Positions 26,601 through 38,417 of a stretch of DNA of 64,000 nucleotides are shown one piece after another. The stretch lies in the NCBI RefSeq assembly GCF_000471905.2, contig NW_006498608.1, positions 3,720,854 to 3,784,853 on the forward strand, written 5' to 3'. Made by a program: the position numbers and the translations under genes. The notes under the pieces are model-generated. The model did not search any database. It was given only the letters and a program-made list of their open reading frames with translations, and was not told the origin of the DNA. Origin of the DNA: Amborella trichopoda (Eukaryota; Streptophyta; Magnoliopsida; Amborellales; Amborellaceae). The first letter of the stretch is position 1, and the number at the start of each line of letters is the position of its first letter.

Positions 26601-29600
26601 TTCCTATCTTATATGATAAAGCATTTGTGTTCTGTTTCTTCTTGTCATTGATTTGTTCCTATATTCAAACTTTTCTATGTTCATGTAACCACATGCAATT
26701 AGCTATAACTTATGGGCAAATTCAAGTATGAGTCAAACTCACAACAGCAATGAAGAGAACTACAAACTTCACATCATGCAAATAAAGTGTATCTCACTCT
26801 TATTTTCAGCTAGAGAGATAGCATCACAAAGAGAAATGAAGAACACCACAACAGTAAATCTGTTCTTTTGTAACAAAAATACCAATATTTAGGTGCACAG
26901 ATATAAGAGAAGTCAGGCTGTAGAACTAAGTATTTAAGACAAGGGAGCCAAAACTATTCTTTCACATCACAATAATTATATGCCTACTCCTGGTCCTCTT
27001 TAACCATTTTTGTTGATTTGTCTTTCTAAGTTCCTTTATGTCCCCTATATTTTACATATCAACAAATTTTAAAAGTCTAAACAACCTCAATCAAAGCATC
27101 AAAGAGGTACGAAGTAGACTCAACAAGGTGGTGAATCAATCCATGACCAACATCCAACCACGAAAGTAGTGCACATATGTTGAGTCACAAAGAAAACATG
27201 AGATGAAACAATGTCCACTTCACGACATGCAAGAGTTGGGCAAGAAAAGGGAACCGACATCAAGGAAATGAGGATACCACATTTTGAAGGATTTATAATA
27301 TTATACCCACCTATTATAGATGCACAATGCATATCTGCATAAGGCTCTTCACCAGTAAGCAGTTCCCACATGCAAATTCCAAATGAATAAACATCGATCT
27401 ACACGCAAGCACCAAAAAAGAGGAAAACAAATAAGACAAGATGGAAGAAATTTTGATCACAAAACACACTCAACAAAGGAAAAATCAATAAATTGGAAGC
27501 TTAAAACTGTAAATAACCAAACACTATTTACCTACCTTTTCTGTCACCATGTTGCTTTTCCCAATTAGAAGTTCTGGTGCCATCCACGGTAAAGTTCCAC
27601 GAACACCTCCAGATACTAGAGTATGATGTTTTACCTTTGACAAGCCCAAATCACCAATCTAATAGAAGATTGCAGAAAAAGACAAGTTGATGGCAAAAAG
27701 CACTTCTATTAATAAACATCGAGTCAAGAATCACGAGACAAGAATTGCAAGTGAAATTGTTAAAGATTAACTGATTTCATCAAGATCTATAGGAGTAAAA
27801 CAGAACTGAAACCTAATAAGCAGCCATTCAATATGACTCGTATCCAAGGACTCTGGCAGTAGAGTTTGAAATCTAATATTTTTAAAAAAATCTATGATCC
27901 ATAAAAACATCCCATATGTGTACAAAACCAATATTGGATAGGTTATTATGTTGGTAAAACAAGTGAAGTAGAATCCCAACATTCATTACCAACATGCTAG
28001 AATATAATGTCCTTGGGCATACCTTGCACACAGGACGATGAGGATCTCTCATGTTCACCAAAAGATTTTCACACTTCAGATCAAAATGAACGATATTTTT
28101 CCCATGCAAGTACTCCATTCCAAATGCCGCATCCATAGCTATGATTAATCTTTTACGACGATCTATTGTCCTGCTCAATTGCACTAGAATTCAGCACTAT
28201 GTAATTCTGGATTCCAGATCCAAAGACTAAGATTATTTTACAAGCCCCTACTAAAGAACTTGTCTATTTCACACCCTAAATAAAAATTATAAGATTGGTC
28301 TATTCCACACCCTAACACACAGATAAAATTCACAATCAAGATCTACCTATCCTTCTTTTGCAAAACTTGTTTAAGAGACCCATTAACCATAAACTCGGTA
28401 ACAGTTGCTAAAGTTCCATCAGGCCCATCACGGACTACTCCATAGAAAGAAACCACATTTGGATGGTGCAAGGAATGAAGGATCGAAGCCTCCTTCCAAA
28501 AATCTGCAATCTATTAGGCAGAGGTAACATGATAGAAGTCAGTTAACATTGCTACATTTGCATACACACATTCAAGGAATCCTGTTTAACTCTAGATTGC
28601 TTATGTTCATAATTACTCCACAACACAGCTAAATTAATCTTTTTTTTTTGAGAATTCACAACTAGATTAAAATTAGCAACCAATGATCGCCAATACCACC
28701 GACCAATGGATTTTTCCCTCATAACAGTAATTTGGAAAGAACAATAAGTTTTTACCAAACGTTCTCGTTCAGTGGGTCTCCCATTGAAGCAGCTTGCTTT
28801 TATCCTCTTTATTGCAACATCTGAACCTTTCCACTTTCCATGGTAAACAAATCCGTATGTACCAGAACCCAGTTCTCGTATTTCCTCAAGATCATCGTTC
28901 TTGATAGTCTACAATAGCACAGGAAAACATTCATTAGTTTTGTACTAATTAAAAAGACAACAACCATTGTTCATAAAATAAAATAAATAAGAAATGAAAA
29001 AGAAGCACTACAACCTGCAATCCCATAGCAAGTGCTTCTGCTTCTGCATTGGTTGGTTCTATCTTGGAATTACTTGTATTCTCATTATCATGTTGTTCAT
29101 CTGGCTCCACAGGGGGATTCTGCAGATTAAAAAAAAAACAAAGCAAATAAAGAAAATAAGAAAATTACAGCTCTAAATGTTGCAACAAAGGAATCATATT
29201 TTTATTGTGAATTTACTGAATTATGGTACTATAGCTAATCAGCATGCTCACCGGAGGGTCCAATTCATGAGGAGACGATCCTTTATTCATTAAAGAGTGA
29301 GAATAACCGTTTCCAGCATTTGCTTTGTCCTCCATTTTTAAAGCATTGGCATCTTGACAAGCTCTGTTGCGAACCTCCTCGACACCCTCCAAGGCTGCCC
29401 TCTTTGCAGATGCCATTAAATCTGGAATGAAACTCAAACAATCTGACAGTTGTGGAGATCCAGATAAATGACAATTAAGTTCAAGAACGGATTCAGCAGC
29501 ACCCCCACCCTCTTTGATAGGCCTTCTACTATTTGAGCCAGCATTCATCTCAGTGTCCTTGGTGAAAGTAGATATACTAGAGAAATCAAAGTCTGATGAA

Positions 29601-31825
29601 GCGTCCACAAGCTTAGTCTGGCAAGACTCCTCGGTAGCATCCTGCTCTAAAGGCATTCCGATCTCTCCAGTAGAATTAGAATCGATTTTTGGACTAAGAT
29701 TGATAGGAGGAAGAATCAAAGTAACCAGGTCCTCATCCATCAGAGAAGGAGATGGGTGCAGTACATTTGTAGCCTCTGGATGGGCAGGACCACCCAAGAT
29801 GTCAAGTTTAGCTATTTCTGGAGTTGAGCTCAAATTTCCAGGACCATGGGCAAACACACCATATCTCCTTGAATCAGGAGAACTCATACCAGCATTCATG
29901 AACCCCTTCACCATGCCAACAGAAGGCTCGCCCCTTTGCTCACCATCATCATTGAAATGAAGCCCGAGTTGATTTTGCCCACCATGTAGAGTAAGTTGAG
30001 CAAGATAGTCTGGAGCTGCAGCCACATCAAAGGCACCACCAGCATGTGAAGACCCGTGTTGTCTAACCCAAGAATTCTGATCCTCCACCCCAACACGAGA
30101 AAACCTAGGACTTCCCCCTTGCTCAGCTCCTCTCGAAAAGCCTGAATTGGATGACCCATTAGAGTGTGGCAAAAAAACAGAGCTTTCCGGTAATGGGGCT
30201 CGCATGGGATTTTGTGCTTTCAGTCTCATAGCATGTGGAGATGCAGACACACGTGAAGCTTGATAGAAGTCCTCTTTAATAGAGGAGGAGGACAGGTTAT
30301 CAAATCTGATGCCGGCGTCCTCACGTACAGGAACATGCATGTATGGTCCAACTCCAACTTTTTGGTCCTTTGGGCCTTCTAACCCATGCTCGAATCCATG
30401 AGGGAAAGGAGCATTATGAATGCTTCCATCCACAACATGACGGTCACCAACCCTCCCTGTTAAGTGGGTCCTAGTATCTTGATTCAACTGGTGCCTCAGC
30501 CAACTCCTCTCATGGTTGTGAGGATCTTTGAATATCACACGAGGGTCTCCATGCTCTTTTTGGTACACTCCATGGTCCAATTTCATCTCTGGGTTCGTTA
30601 CGAAACATTCAACAGGGGTACACGGATTAGACGTCTGGCTTATCTCATTCGTGGAGCTTGAATGCTCCAAATGGGGAGCATGTTTCCAACGTGGGTCCAT
30701 ATAACGAGGCTCTGAGAAAGCTTGGTTCCTTGGAAAACCCATCTGGCAATGCTCACACCCATTGTTTGCTTCAAAAGTTCCATGCGATTGATTGAATTGA
30801 CAATGGAAACCTGCATTCTCCCCCTGAATCGGGCCATGTTGAACCCAAACCACATTATCAACATAAGGTGATGGTTGGTGTTCATAGTGTGCCAAGTTGT
30901 TCATCGGTTTATCAACATAAGGTGGTGGTTGGTGTTCATAGTGTGCCAAGTTATTCATCGGGGCAAACTGACCAACTGGGTACCCAGTCTCTTCGTGAAT
31001 CCTATCTGAAAAATTATCCTGTACATCTCCAAATGCTACACGGTAGCGCCCACCTGAAGGGGAAGATGGAAACTCTGAACCAGGCCTCGAATCATGGGGG
31101 TTTTGGTGACTAGATGAATAATATGCAGGGCTCCAAGGGGTCTCCATGTCTCCATATCTTGGACTGCAATGCCCCGATCGTTGATGCGGCATCGCCAATT
31201 GATGCCTGTTATATTGGGGGGGCAATGGGATCTCATTATTCCTCTGTACACCAATCTCACAGTTCTCCAGGTTGGCTTCTCTTTGGTACCTATCAACTTC
31301 AGATTGCCTCTTGGATTCAGGCGCATCAGTCAAGCTGTTCAAAGCATCCACATATCGACGCTCTGTTTCTCTCTCATCGGTGTCAAATGGAACGATATCA
31401 TGGTCAGGGTGGGGAAACAGGAATATTCTAAGCCTCGTAAACCCATCTCCAGCGCCAAGTTTCTCATACTCCTCCATCATGTTCGTGACATCATCATTAT
31501 TAACAACTGAAACGAGGGCATCGAGGTCTTCATCAGGTTGCTGATACTTGAGCGAAGATGCCCCATCAAACAGTTCCCTCATCTTTTCCATGAGCTCATC
31601 ATAAATGATATCTCTTTGCACGCTAACAATTCGTGTTTCTCCACCAACATAGCGGAGCTTGCCATCCAATGGCCTCGGGAGTATACTTCCGCCAAAGCTA
31701 CACAGAAATTTGACTTTAGGGGCATCATCATTCGAAGAGTTCTCCATTGTTGACACAGCCTGGTCTGCGATAGGGGTGGTTTCAGACTGTGAGGATCTTA
31801 GAGATCCAAGCTCGTGTTTACACAT
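23681..31825 (-). CDS. PB1-domain Raf-like (B4-type MAPKKK) protein kinase, 8 coding exons
   Basis: Minus-strand exons: 31825-29252, 29119-29015, 28908-28756, 28510-28347, 28170-28023, 27658-27536, 27398-27311 and 23847-23681, phases consistent and GT-AG throughout. Starting at ATG 31747 ([20 protein letters not shown]) gives 1147 residues; the in-frame upstream ATG at 31825 adds 26, and I cannot tell which is used. A PB1 domain occupies about residues 11-112 ([24 protein letters not shown]). A long, probably disordered Pro/Asn/His-rich middle follows to about 830. The kinase domain, about 877-1140, has a [12 protein letters not shown]-loop, VAIK lysine 901, HFDLKCEN with catalytic Asp 1003, DLG in place of DFG (Asp 1025), WMAPELL, and a GERPSF end. 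By family knowledge these are cytosolic Raf-like kinases, some acting upstream of SnRK2 in osmotic/ABA signalling. HFD and DLG are usual in this group. The last intron is 3463 nt and carries a small hAT element. Residues near 295-330 hold a 17-residue tandem duplication. Confidence 0.94.
24829..25162. mobile_element. 334-bp non-autonomous hAT element in the kinase last intron
   Basis: It starts CAGTGTTTCAAAAAGCGC and ends, reverse complemented, CATTGTTTTAAAAAGCGG. It is flanked by a perfect 8-bp duplication CCCAAGGT (24821-24828 and 25163-25170). The inner ends share GC-rich GGCGGTC / GCGCCTAGGC-type sequence with the 2.3-kb element at 60170, so it looks like an internally deleted relative. 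It has no coding capacity and lies in intron 7 of the kinase gene, away from splice sites. Confidence 0.93.
30864..30966 (-). repeat. 51-bp in-frame tandem duplication in the kinase coding sequence
   Basis: Two adjacent 51-bp copies encode near-identical 17-residue units, [17 protein letters not shown] and [13 protein letters not shown], in the low-complexity linker between the PB1 and kinase domains. The copies differ by very few bases, so the duplication looks recent. It preserves frame and should only lengthen the linker. Confidence 0.85.
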
Positions 31826-32900
31826 GAGGATCAAGAAGAGCAAGGGAGGAATCCCTCCAAGTTAAGGGTCAGAGAAAAAGAGAGTGATGAGGCCAAAAGA
31901 GAAAGAAACCATCCTTGAATCTCTCTGAACAAGAAAACCATGGTGAATCCCTTAGTGATTCCTTTGCAAAACACCTCCTTTTAACGGCATGGCCCATAGC
32001 TATAGAAAGACCATACAAACATTGGTCCCGTAATAATTTCCATTCGAATCAAAACCCAAATTTGCAGAAACCCCCCGGCCCACTCTGAGAGTGAAGCCCA
32101 AAATCCTGCCCTTTCAGATAATTCCAAAACAATGCTCAATGGAAACCCTTGTCCAGCATCTGATCCAGTGTTCTTCAATCAAAACATCACATAGAAATCC
32201 TCACAAAACATCAAAGCAAGCAATAAACCCCAAAAAGCATCAACACAGGCCCAATCAACGCCAGTAATCCCCAGCCACCGATCAAAATCACAGCTATCAC
32301 AAAAAAAAAAAAACCCAAATCACTTCAATCAAATTTCACAGTCCCAAACAGAACAAAGCAAAAACAAAACCCTAATTTCAAATAGATTATCCCCCTCTCC
32401 ACCAAATACAGTCAAACTTCAAACCAAGCAATACAAACACGACGCATCAAAATAGAGACCAGATTTCAAAGGCCTGATGAATGCTATATAACCAGCTGAA
32501 TTACCTGAGCAGAGGAAACCCTAGACGATGATAGCGATAATATATGGGGTTTTCTGCTACAACAAAGTCATTGGATCTAAACACGCACACATGTAGAGAG
32601 AGAAAGGGATTCTGAGGGAGGGAGGGGAGGGAGCAATCGAGAGCAGAAAAGAGAGAGAGGGTGCGAATTTGAAGGTGGAATTTAGGGGATATTATTACGG
32701 ATGAAAGAATAGGAGAAGAGAGGTAGAGAGAGAGAGAGGGGAGAAGAGAGAGAGAGGGAGAGAGGGGTTTCTTCCTCGCCTCACGCGATGCGCTCCCTAG
32801 CTGCCAGGTCAGTGACACGTGGCAAACGCAGGGCAAGTATACCGAGAATCCGTTTATCTCCATTCGCTTTTTAGAGCCGCAGTAATGACGTCAAGCCGCA
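31826..32900 (-). promoter_or_regulatory. 5' leader with probable UTR intron, and proximal promoter of the kinase gene
   Basis: Minus-strand reading shows a good donor, CTCAG|GTAATTC, at about 32506. An acceptor near 31925 (TTCAG before AGAGATTCAAGG) would splice a non-coding first exon to the coding exon. The presumed leader, 32580-32780, is strongly CT-rich on the sense strand, as plant leaders and Y-patches often are. Upstream lie an ABRE/G-box ACACGTGGC at 32815-32823 and a perfect palindromic TGACGTCA bZIP site at 32886-32893. The transcription start is not determinable, so promoter and leader cannot be separated precisely. Confidence 0.55.
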
Positions 32901-33119
32901 GGTCGAGCGAGGGTCGGCGGTTAGGAAGAGGGAGAAATCTATTTTAGAGAGAGAGAAAGTACCAAATATAGAACGAGCAGTAGATAGGGGCTTCAATCGG
33001 GTCAGGAGTTGAACCGGTGTAGGTGTGGGTTCGACATGAACCAGATGGATTGGGCTGGGTCTCCCGTATCAGGCTTGTATCAGGTCATGTCGGGTTGAGG
33101 TCGGCGTCCTCCCGACCTA

Positions 33120-34100
33120 ATATAAAATATCTTTATATATATATGAATATTAATATAAAATAAATTGTTTTTTATTTTATGGACATGAGTTTGAGTTCAA
33201 ATGCTTGGACCTGACTCTAGTCTAGGTCCATATAAAATCTAGGTGACTCTAGTCTAGGTCCATATAAAATCTAGGTCACGCTCGATCCATAACTAACAGA
33301 ACATGTTGCCACTGTTATATTTATGGCATGTTTGATAACTAGAAGCAAGTTAATCAACGGTAGGTTGGAAGATCCTGAAGAACTGCAAATTAAAAGTTAT
33401 TTAAGAAGTTCATGGTTTCGGGAAGTTAAGAAGTTTATAGTTTGTATGTTTTGATAATTATAGGGATATATAGTAAATCTATTATATTTATATTTACATT
33501 GATAATAATTTAAATGTAAATATATAATATTTATAACATATTATAATATATGATATACTGTATTTTTTTTTATTTTTAATATATATATATATGAAAATAT
33601 CTTATATTACGTAAATATATAATATAGTGTATTTTAAATTTATTTTATTATATAATAAAATTATTATATTGCATAAATTTATAATATATATAACATAAAA
33701 ATGTACTTTTTATTTATTTTATTATTATATATTTACATAAAATAATATAGTATATTGTACATTGTATTTTATATTTATTTTATTAATATATATTTTTATT
33801 ATATAATATTATAGATATCTATTATATTTATTTTTAATATATATATATATATTATACATTTATGTAATATAATATATTTCATTATATAATATATATTTAT
33901 ATAAAATAATATAGTATATTATACATTGTATTTTATATTGATTCTATTAATATATATTTTTATTATATAATATTACAAATATCTATTATATAAATAAAAT
34001 ATGATATATTATAAAATATATTATATATTATACAAAAAAATTATATTATATATTATACAATAAATTATATTGTATATTATACAATAAAATATATACATTT
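33120..34100. repeat. Extremely AT-rich low-complexity block with a 167-bp internal repeat
   Basis: Nearly 1 kb made almost only of A and T in TATATA/ATAATA words. A segment of about 95 bp (beginning ATAAAATAATATAGTATATT) at about 33735 recurs at about 33902, a period of about 167 bp. Just before it, TGACTCTAGTCTAGGTCC-based 32-bp units are duplicated (33212-33275). No gene. Confidence 0.85.
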
Positions 34101-34328
34101 TATATATGGGGGGTTTCATAAAAAAAATGTCTCAAGTTTAGTTGGAACTTTTTTTTTAAAGCAAGATTGAAACTTGAACAGTTCCTTGAAGTTTTGTTTG
34201 AAATTCAGTTTTTTTATCAAACACAAAACTTGAACAGTATTAAGAAGTTATAAACTTCTAAGAATACACTTCCTGTTATCAAACGCACCCTTTAGAGATA
34301 TGGCGACCATACTAGTAGCTCTAGCTTT

Positions 34329-34466
34329 GCTAGCCCTGGCTCTGCTCCTTATAGGGTCAGCCCACTCACAAATAGGTCGGCTAGCCCTAGCTCTGCTCCT
34401 TATAGGGTCAGCCCACTCACAAATAGGTCGGCTAGCCCTGGCTCTGCTCCTTATGGGGTCGGCCCA
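34329..34466. repeat. 51-bp tandem repeat, 2.7 copies
   Basis: Units start at 34329, 34380 and 34431 with GCTAGCCCT[GA]GCTCTGCTCC followed by TTATAGGGTCAGCCCACTCAC. The copies are almost identical, so it is recent. Because 51 is divisible by three, open frames arise on both strands; these are not supported as genes. Confidence 0.93.
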
Positions 34467-34773
34467 AGTTTGGTATGCATGAGTCATGGCCAAAGAGGCA
34501 TGTGGTCCTTAATACTACATTTTGCGACCCATGCACTACTAGTTATAACTAAGGAGTCGGGGCTTATGTGTATAGGGAAGGGGTGGGTGTACAAAAATGC
34601 CCTTGTCCTTGGATCAAATATCAGCACCGACGTTCGGCGAAGAATAATCTTTGAGCATGATAGAATATGCCTATTGAATTTATGATGTAGGAGCAAAGAA
34701 AATGTCTCATGGACGGGGTTTTAGATTGGCCCATGTGTTTGTAAGTCCACATCATCTACTTAAGTGAGGGGTG

Positions 34774-34936
34774 CTGTTTGTGAAATTGGGTATTCCACTG
34801 ACCAAGCTCAAGTTTCAAAATAAATATTCTTGACCTTTGCGACACATGTCACAAATCCAAATTATCAAATTTCACATCAAATGGTTGTAAAGAATTGTGA
34901 CCGCCTTGTATTAAAGACAAATGGTCTCATTGTATA
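34774..34936. mobile_element. MITE-like family 4, partial copy
   Basis: Shares GAAATTGGGT, CAAGCTCAAGTTTCAAAAT, AATTGTGACCGCCTTGTATT and CAAATGGTCTCATTGTATAC with the complete copy at 35895-36110. The left terminus is missing. Confidence 0.65.
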
Positions 34937-34994
34937 CAATCTGACCTTTAAATTGTAGCAAATGATATTGTTTAAATATTACAAACTTTTATGA

Positions 34995-35233
34995 TGGCCA
35001 AGAAATTTATTTTTATCTCTAATAATAAAATTTAAAGTTAAAAAATAATGTAGATCGAACATATCTATGAACACTTGAAAGTTTTTTTTTCTTATGTTTA
35101 TACATCTTGAGGGTGAGATGATCAAATTGAAGATTTTTTCGTATCAAAACGACCTTTTTAAAATAATTTTTGATTTGTATCTTAATTCGATTGTTTAGAG
35201 CCTTGCACTTAATGTAAACTTTTTCTTTAAAGT
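34995..35233 (-). mobile_element. MITE-like family 1, truncated reverse copy
   Basis: Reverse-orientation blocks are visible (TTTATCTCTAATAATAAAA, GAGATGATCAAATTGAAG, GATTGTTTAGAGCC) ending TGTAAACTTTTTC. The other terminus is missing. It directly follows a partial copy of family 4. Confidence 0.6.
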
Positions 35234-35894
35234 TAGTCATCTCTTTAAAATCTATTTTAGAGATCTAAAACTCGAAAGATTGAAAAACTAAACCGTGATG
35301 AGCATGACTCCAAACAAACAAGTAAAAAAAAAAAAGGACATGATTTTAATACCCTTAATTTCATATCTTGGTTGGGCCACTGTTCTTTAAAATCTATCTA
35401 CTAGATAAATGTTGGATGTGTCAGGGCATGCTGTTGTGGAATTGCGTCATCTGACGCACTAATTACTTTTCTTTTAAATTGTTTAAAAAAAAAAAAAACA
35501 CCACAGCCTCAATATTTATGAATGTGAAAAATTGATGGATATTAAGTCTTGAAAATGGTTATCTAAAGTGTTCACAAGTATGTTAAATATGCATTATTTT
35601 TCTATTTTCATTTTTCATTATCAGCATAGGAATATTTTTAGGGAATCATAGGAGCCTAAGGCACTGAAACCCATCGCACTAATTTCGACAAGCAATTAAT
35701 TTCTTGCCCAACCCCATCGCACTAATAACTAAAGGGCTCTCTCATGAGCTGTTCCTGGGGGTGCACATTGTAAACTTACTTCTACACATAAGGCCTGATC
35801 TTCACGAAAGAAGATTGGATTTTGAGTTTCTAAATACTTAGATCTAATCGTTAAAAAAAAACAAAAAAACAGAAAAAAGATAAAAAAAAAAAAG

Positions 35895-36110
35895 TATACA
35901 ATGAGATAATTTATCTTTAGTACGAGGTGGTCACAATTAATCTTGACCATTGGATATGAAATTGGGTGGTTACATTTATTCCATTAACCAAGTTCAAAGT
36001 TCAATATGAAATTTCTCAAACTTTCAGACATACCCAAGCGATCAGATTTTGCATCTTGTAATAAGTAATTGTGACCTCCTTATACAATAGATAAATGGTC
36101 CCATTGTATA
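35895..36110. mobile_element. MITE-like family 4 copy with about 47-bp inverted repeats
   Basis: The left terminus TATACAATGAGATAATTTAT...GGTGGTCACAATTA pairs with the right terminus (reverse complement) TATACAATGGGACCATTTAT...GGAGGTCACAATTA. The interior is short. The flanking duplication cannot be fixed and could be TA. Confidence 0.75.
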
Positions 36111-36244
36111 TAATTATTTATCAAAATACACCATATTTTTCAGCTATTTAATATTTTACTTTTTTATAATATTCCAACTCAAAAATAACAGTCGTTTTGA
36201 CAGGCACTTTGAAATTAGATCAAAATATACAAGTAAAATGATAA

Positions 36245-36643
36245 AGGCTACGGTTTGTATAGAGCGGAAGCTCTAAACAATCAAGTTAGAGCCCATTGTC
36301 AAATAGTGTCTAGAAATGTGGTTTCAATACTGAAAATTTTTGACTAGCCTTCAAATATATTTTCATCCTTAATTATAAAATTTAAGTTTCATAAATAGTG
36401 TAGTTCAAGTAGATCTATAAAAACTTGAATAACTTAAAAATTAAAGGTTAAAAAATGCGTTACAAGACGCACTATTTCCAAAAATTGAAATCCATTTTTT
36501 TCTCAAGTCCATGCATCTTGATGTCGATAAGATCAATTTGATGATATTTGAACATCAAAACAACCTCTTCAAGTGAAATTCTTTAGGTAGGCTCTAATTT
36601 GATTGTTTAGAGCCTAGGCTCTATATAAACTTTTTTCAATGGT
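36245..36643 (-). mobile_element. MITE-like family 1, complete reverse copy (about 399 bp)
   Basis: GTTTGTATAGAGCGGAAGCTC at the left and, reverse complemented, GTTTATATAGAGCCTAGGCTC at the right form a 50-bp imperfect inverted repeat that runs on through AAACAATCAA[AG]TTAGAGCC. The flanks carry AATGATAA at 36237-36244 and 36644-36651, a perfect 8-bp match that would place the ends a few bases farther out than in other copies. Confidence 0.75.
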
Positions 36644-36970
36644 AATGATAAATAGCTGAATTTCCTTAAAAATTTGACGATTCGATGCAATTTTAGAATG
36701 TTATTTTCCTGGGGGCACGTATAAGATTTTACATGAAGGGGTCTCCCATTTGGAATAAATAAAAGGCTTTTTGTCTTAACCACTCCCTCAAAGAATGGGC
36801 TTCTTTCCCACATCGTATGTTTTCAGCCCTACTAATAACAACAATAATATTGTTGTGAAGAGATAATACTAATAATCATTATAATTATGGCCGACCAGGA
36901 CTAGCTACCACGGCTCACGGACTAGGGATGGGCTGGGCTTGGCCTTGTTTTGCTCTAGGGCGGCGCAGTT

Positions 36971-37078
36971 CGGCCCTGTTCAGCCCTTTTTTTCTCTTAT
37001 TTAATTCTTTTGTTTAGTTTGATCGGCCCTGTTCAGCCCTTTTTTTCTCTTATTTAATTCTTTTGTTTAGTTTGATCG
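36971..37078. repeat. 53-bp tandem duplication
   Basis: CGGCCCTGTTCAGCCC plus the following CTTATTTAATTC block at 36971 repeats exactly from 37024. It immediately follows a GC-rich GGGCTGGGC island. Confidence 0.9.
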
Positions 37079-38417
37079 TATTTAGTACGTTTGGTTCGTA
37101 TGAAAAAGTTTACATGAAAAAATTTCATATGAAATTTTCTTAGTGTTTGTATGGTTCATCCAAAAACATGTCAAAAACATGTGAAAACTTACCCATGGCA
37201 GAGTAGTTTATCATATAATGGATCAATTTGTGTGGAAAAAAACTCCATACCCCATGACATGGGGAAATAATTTCATTTGGAAAAAATTTCATGAGAACTT
37301 TTTTCTAAGAACGAGACATACCATCCAAATGAGCTTAAAACCCGATGAGGTGTCACGATTCTCTCTTAAAGTCTCTTCTTTTTTATTGGCATCTTTATTG
37401 TAAATATGCTAGAATATCTTTAATCATGCACTTCCAAAAACCAAAAAGAAGACACGGAAGAATAATAAAAAAAAACATCATGATTTCTTGCTCCCATGGA
37501 GTATATACTGTTCATTAACTACATTGGATAAACCTCAGGTTAAGACTATAGTGATGCAATCCCCTTAACCTAAAAAATAAAAACGAAAAATAAATAAAAA
37601 GGAATCAAATGGATTGGGTATGTGCCTCCAAAAGACAATGTCATGAAATTGAACAAAAGGCCTTCCGATTTTTCAATGGTTCGGACCAAGCATTTAAGAA
37701 CTCAAAATTCATTTTTTAAAAAAATCATCTAGTGATTGTAAGAGGATCCCATATCTTTAATTATTATTTTTTTTAAAAAAAAAACCAAACAACACTTCTG
37801 CCCAAGAGAGTTAGTGTATAATATATGCTCACGTGAGAGCATGCATACGCACTGCAAAAAATAAAAATAAAAAACAAAAAAAAACAAAAATGAGAACCTG
37901 GGACTTATAAATTTGGGTTATTTGGTATCATACTTTGGGCACTCCTAAAAATGCCAACCGTTCTAGGGATCCTGATCAAAATATTTTATTGTCCAACATC
38001 ATTGCTGATACAGGCTCAAGCACATGGAGGGGAGCACGAAAATGAATTATTCAATTCCTATGCATTTTTTTTAGGAGCATGGAATGTGGGCTTTCACCCA
38101 TCTTTTTGGGCAACATTTTAGGTATGTGACACATGGGTTTGCACTAGAATCGTGTAGTGCACAAGAGTCCCACTAGTTAAAGAATTGTATTCCAAGAACA
38201 TGGGCCCTAGCCCCCTCATGTAATGGGAAGCATAGAAATTGAATGCGAGGAATAAGAGAGACAAAGTTAATTTCAAAAAGCTAACTCCTAATCTACTTAA
38301 AAAACGGGTAGGGGCGTGTCTTTCTCACTGAGTTACCCAAAAATAAAAAATAGGGTAGGCTCGATTATGTATTTGGTCATGAAAAAAGCAGTCTATGCTA
38401 ACATGTTGGCTTTAAAC
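37079..38417. other. Intergenic, nothing recognised
   Basis: AT-rich, with imperfect repeats of TTTCAT-GAAA-TTT words at 37090-37290 that read partly as inverted repeats. No coding frame is supported. Confidence 0.5.

Noticed and set aside
29514..29960. 148-codon frame antisense to the kinase
   Set aside because: It is a shadow of the long kinase exon; the sense strand has clear domain homology and this frame none.
34248..34493. Overlapping open frames on both strands with repeated 17-residue units
   Set aside because: Produced by the 51-bp tandem repeat, which preserves any frame; no known domain, start context or exon neighbours.
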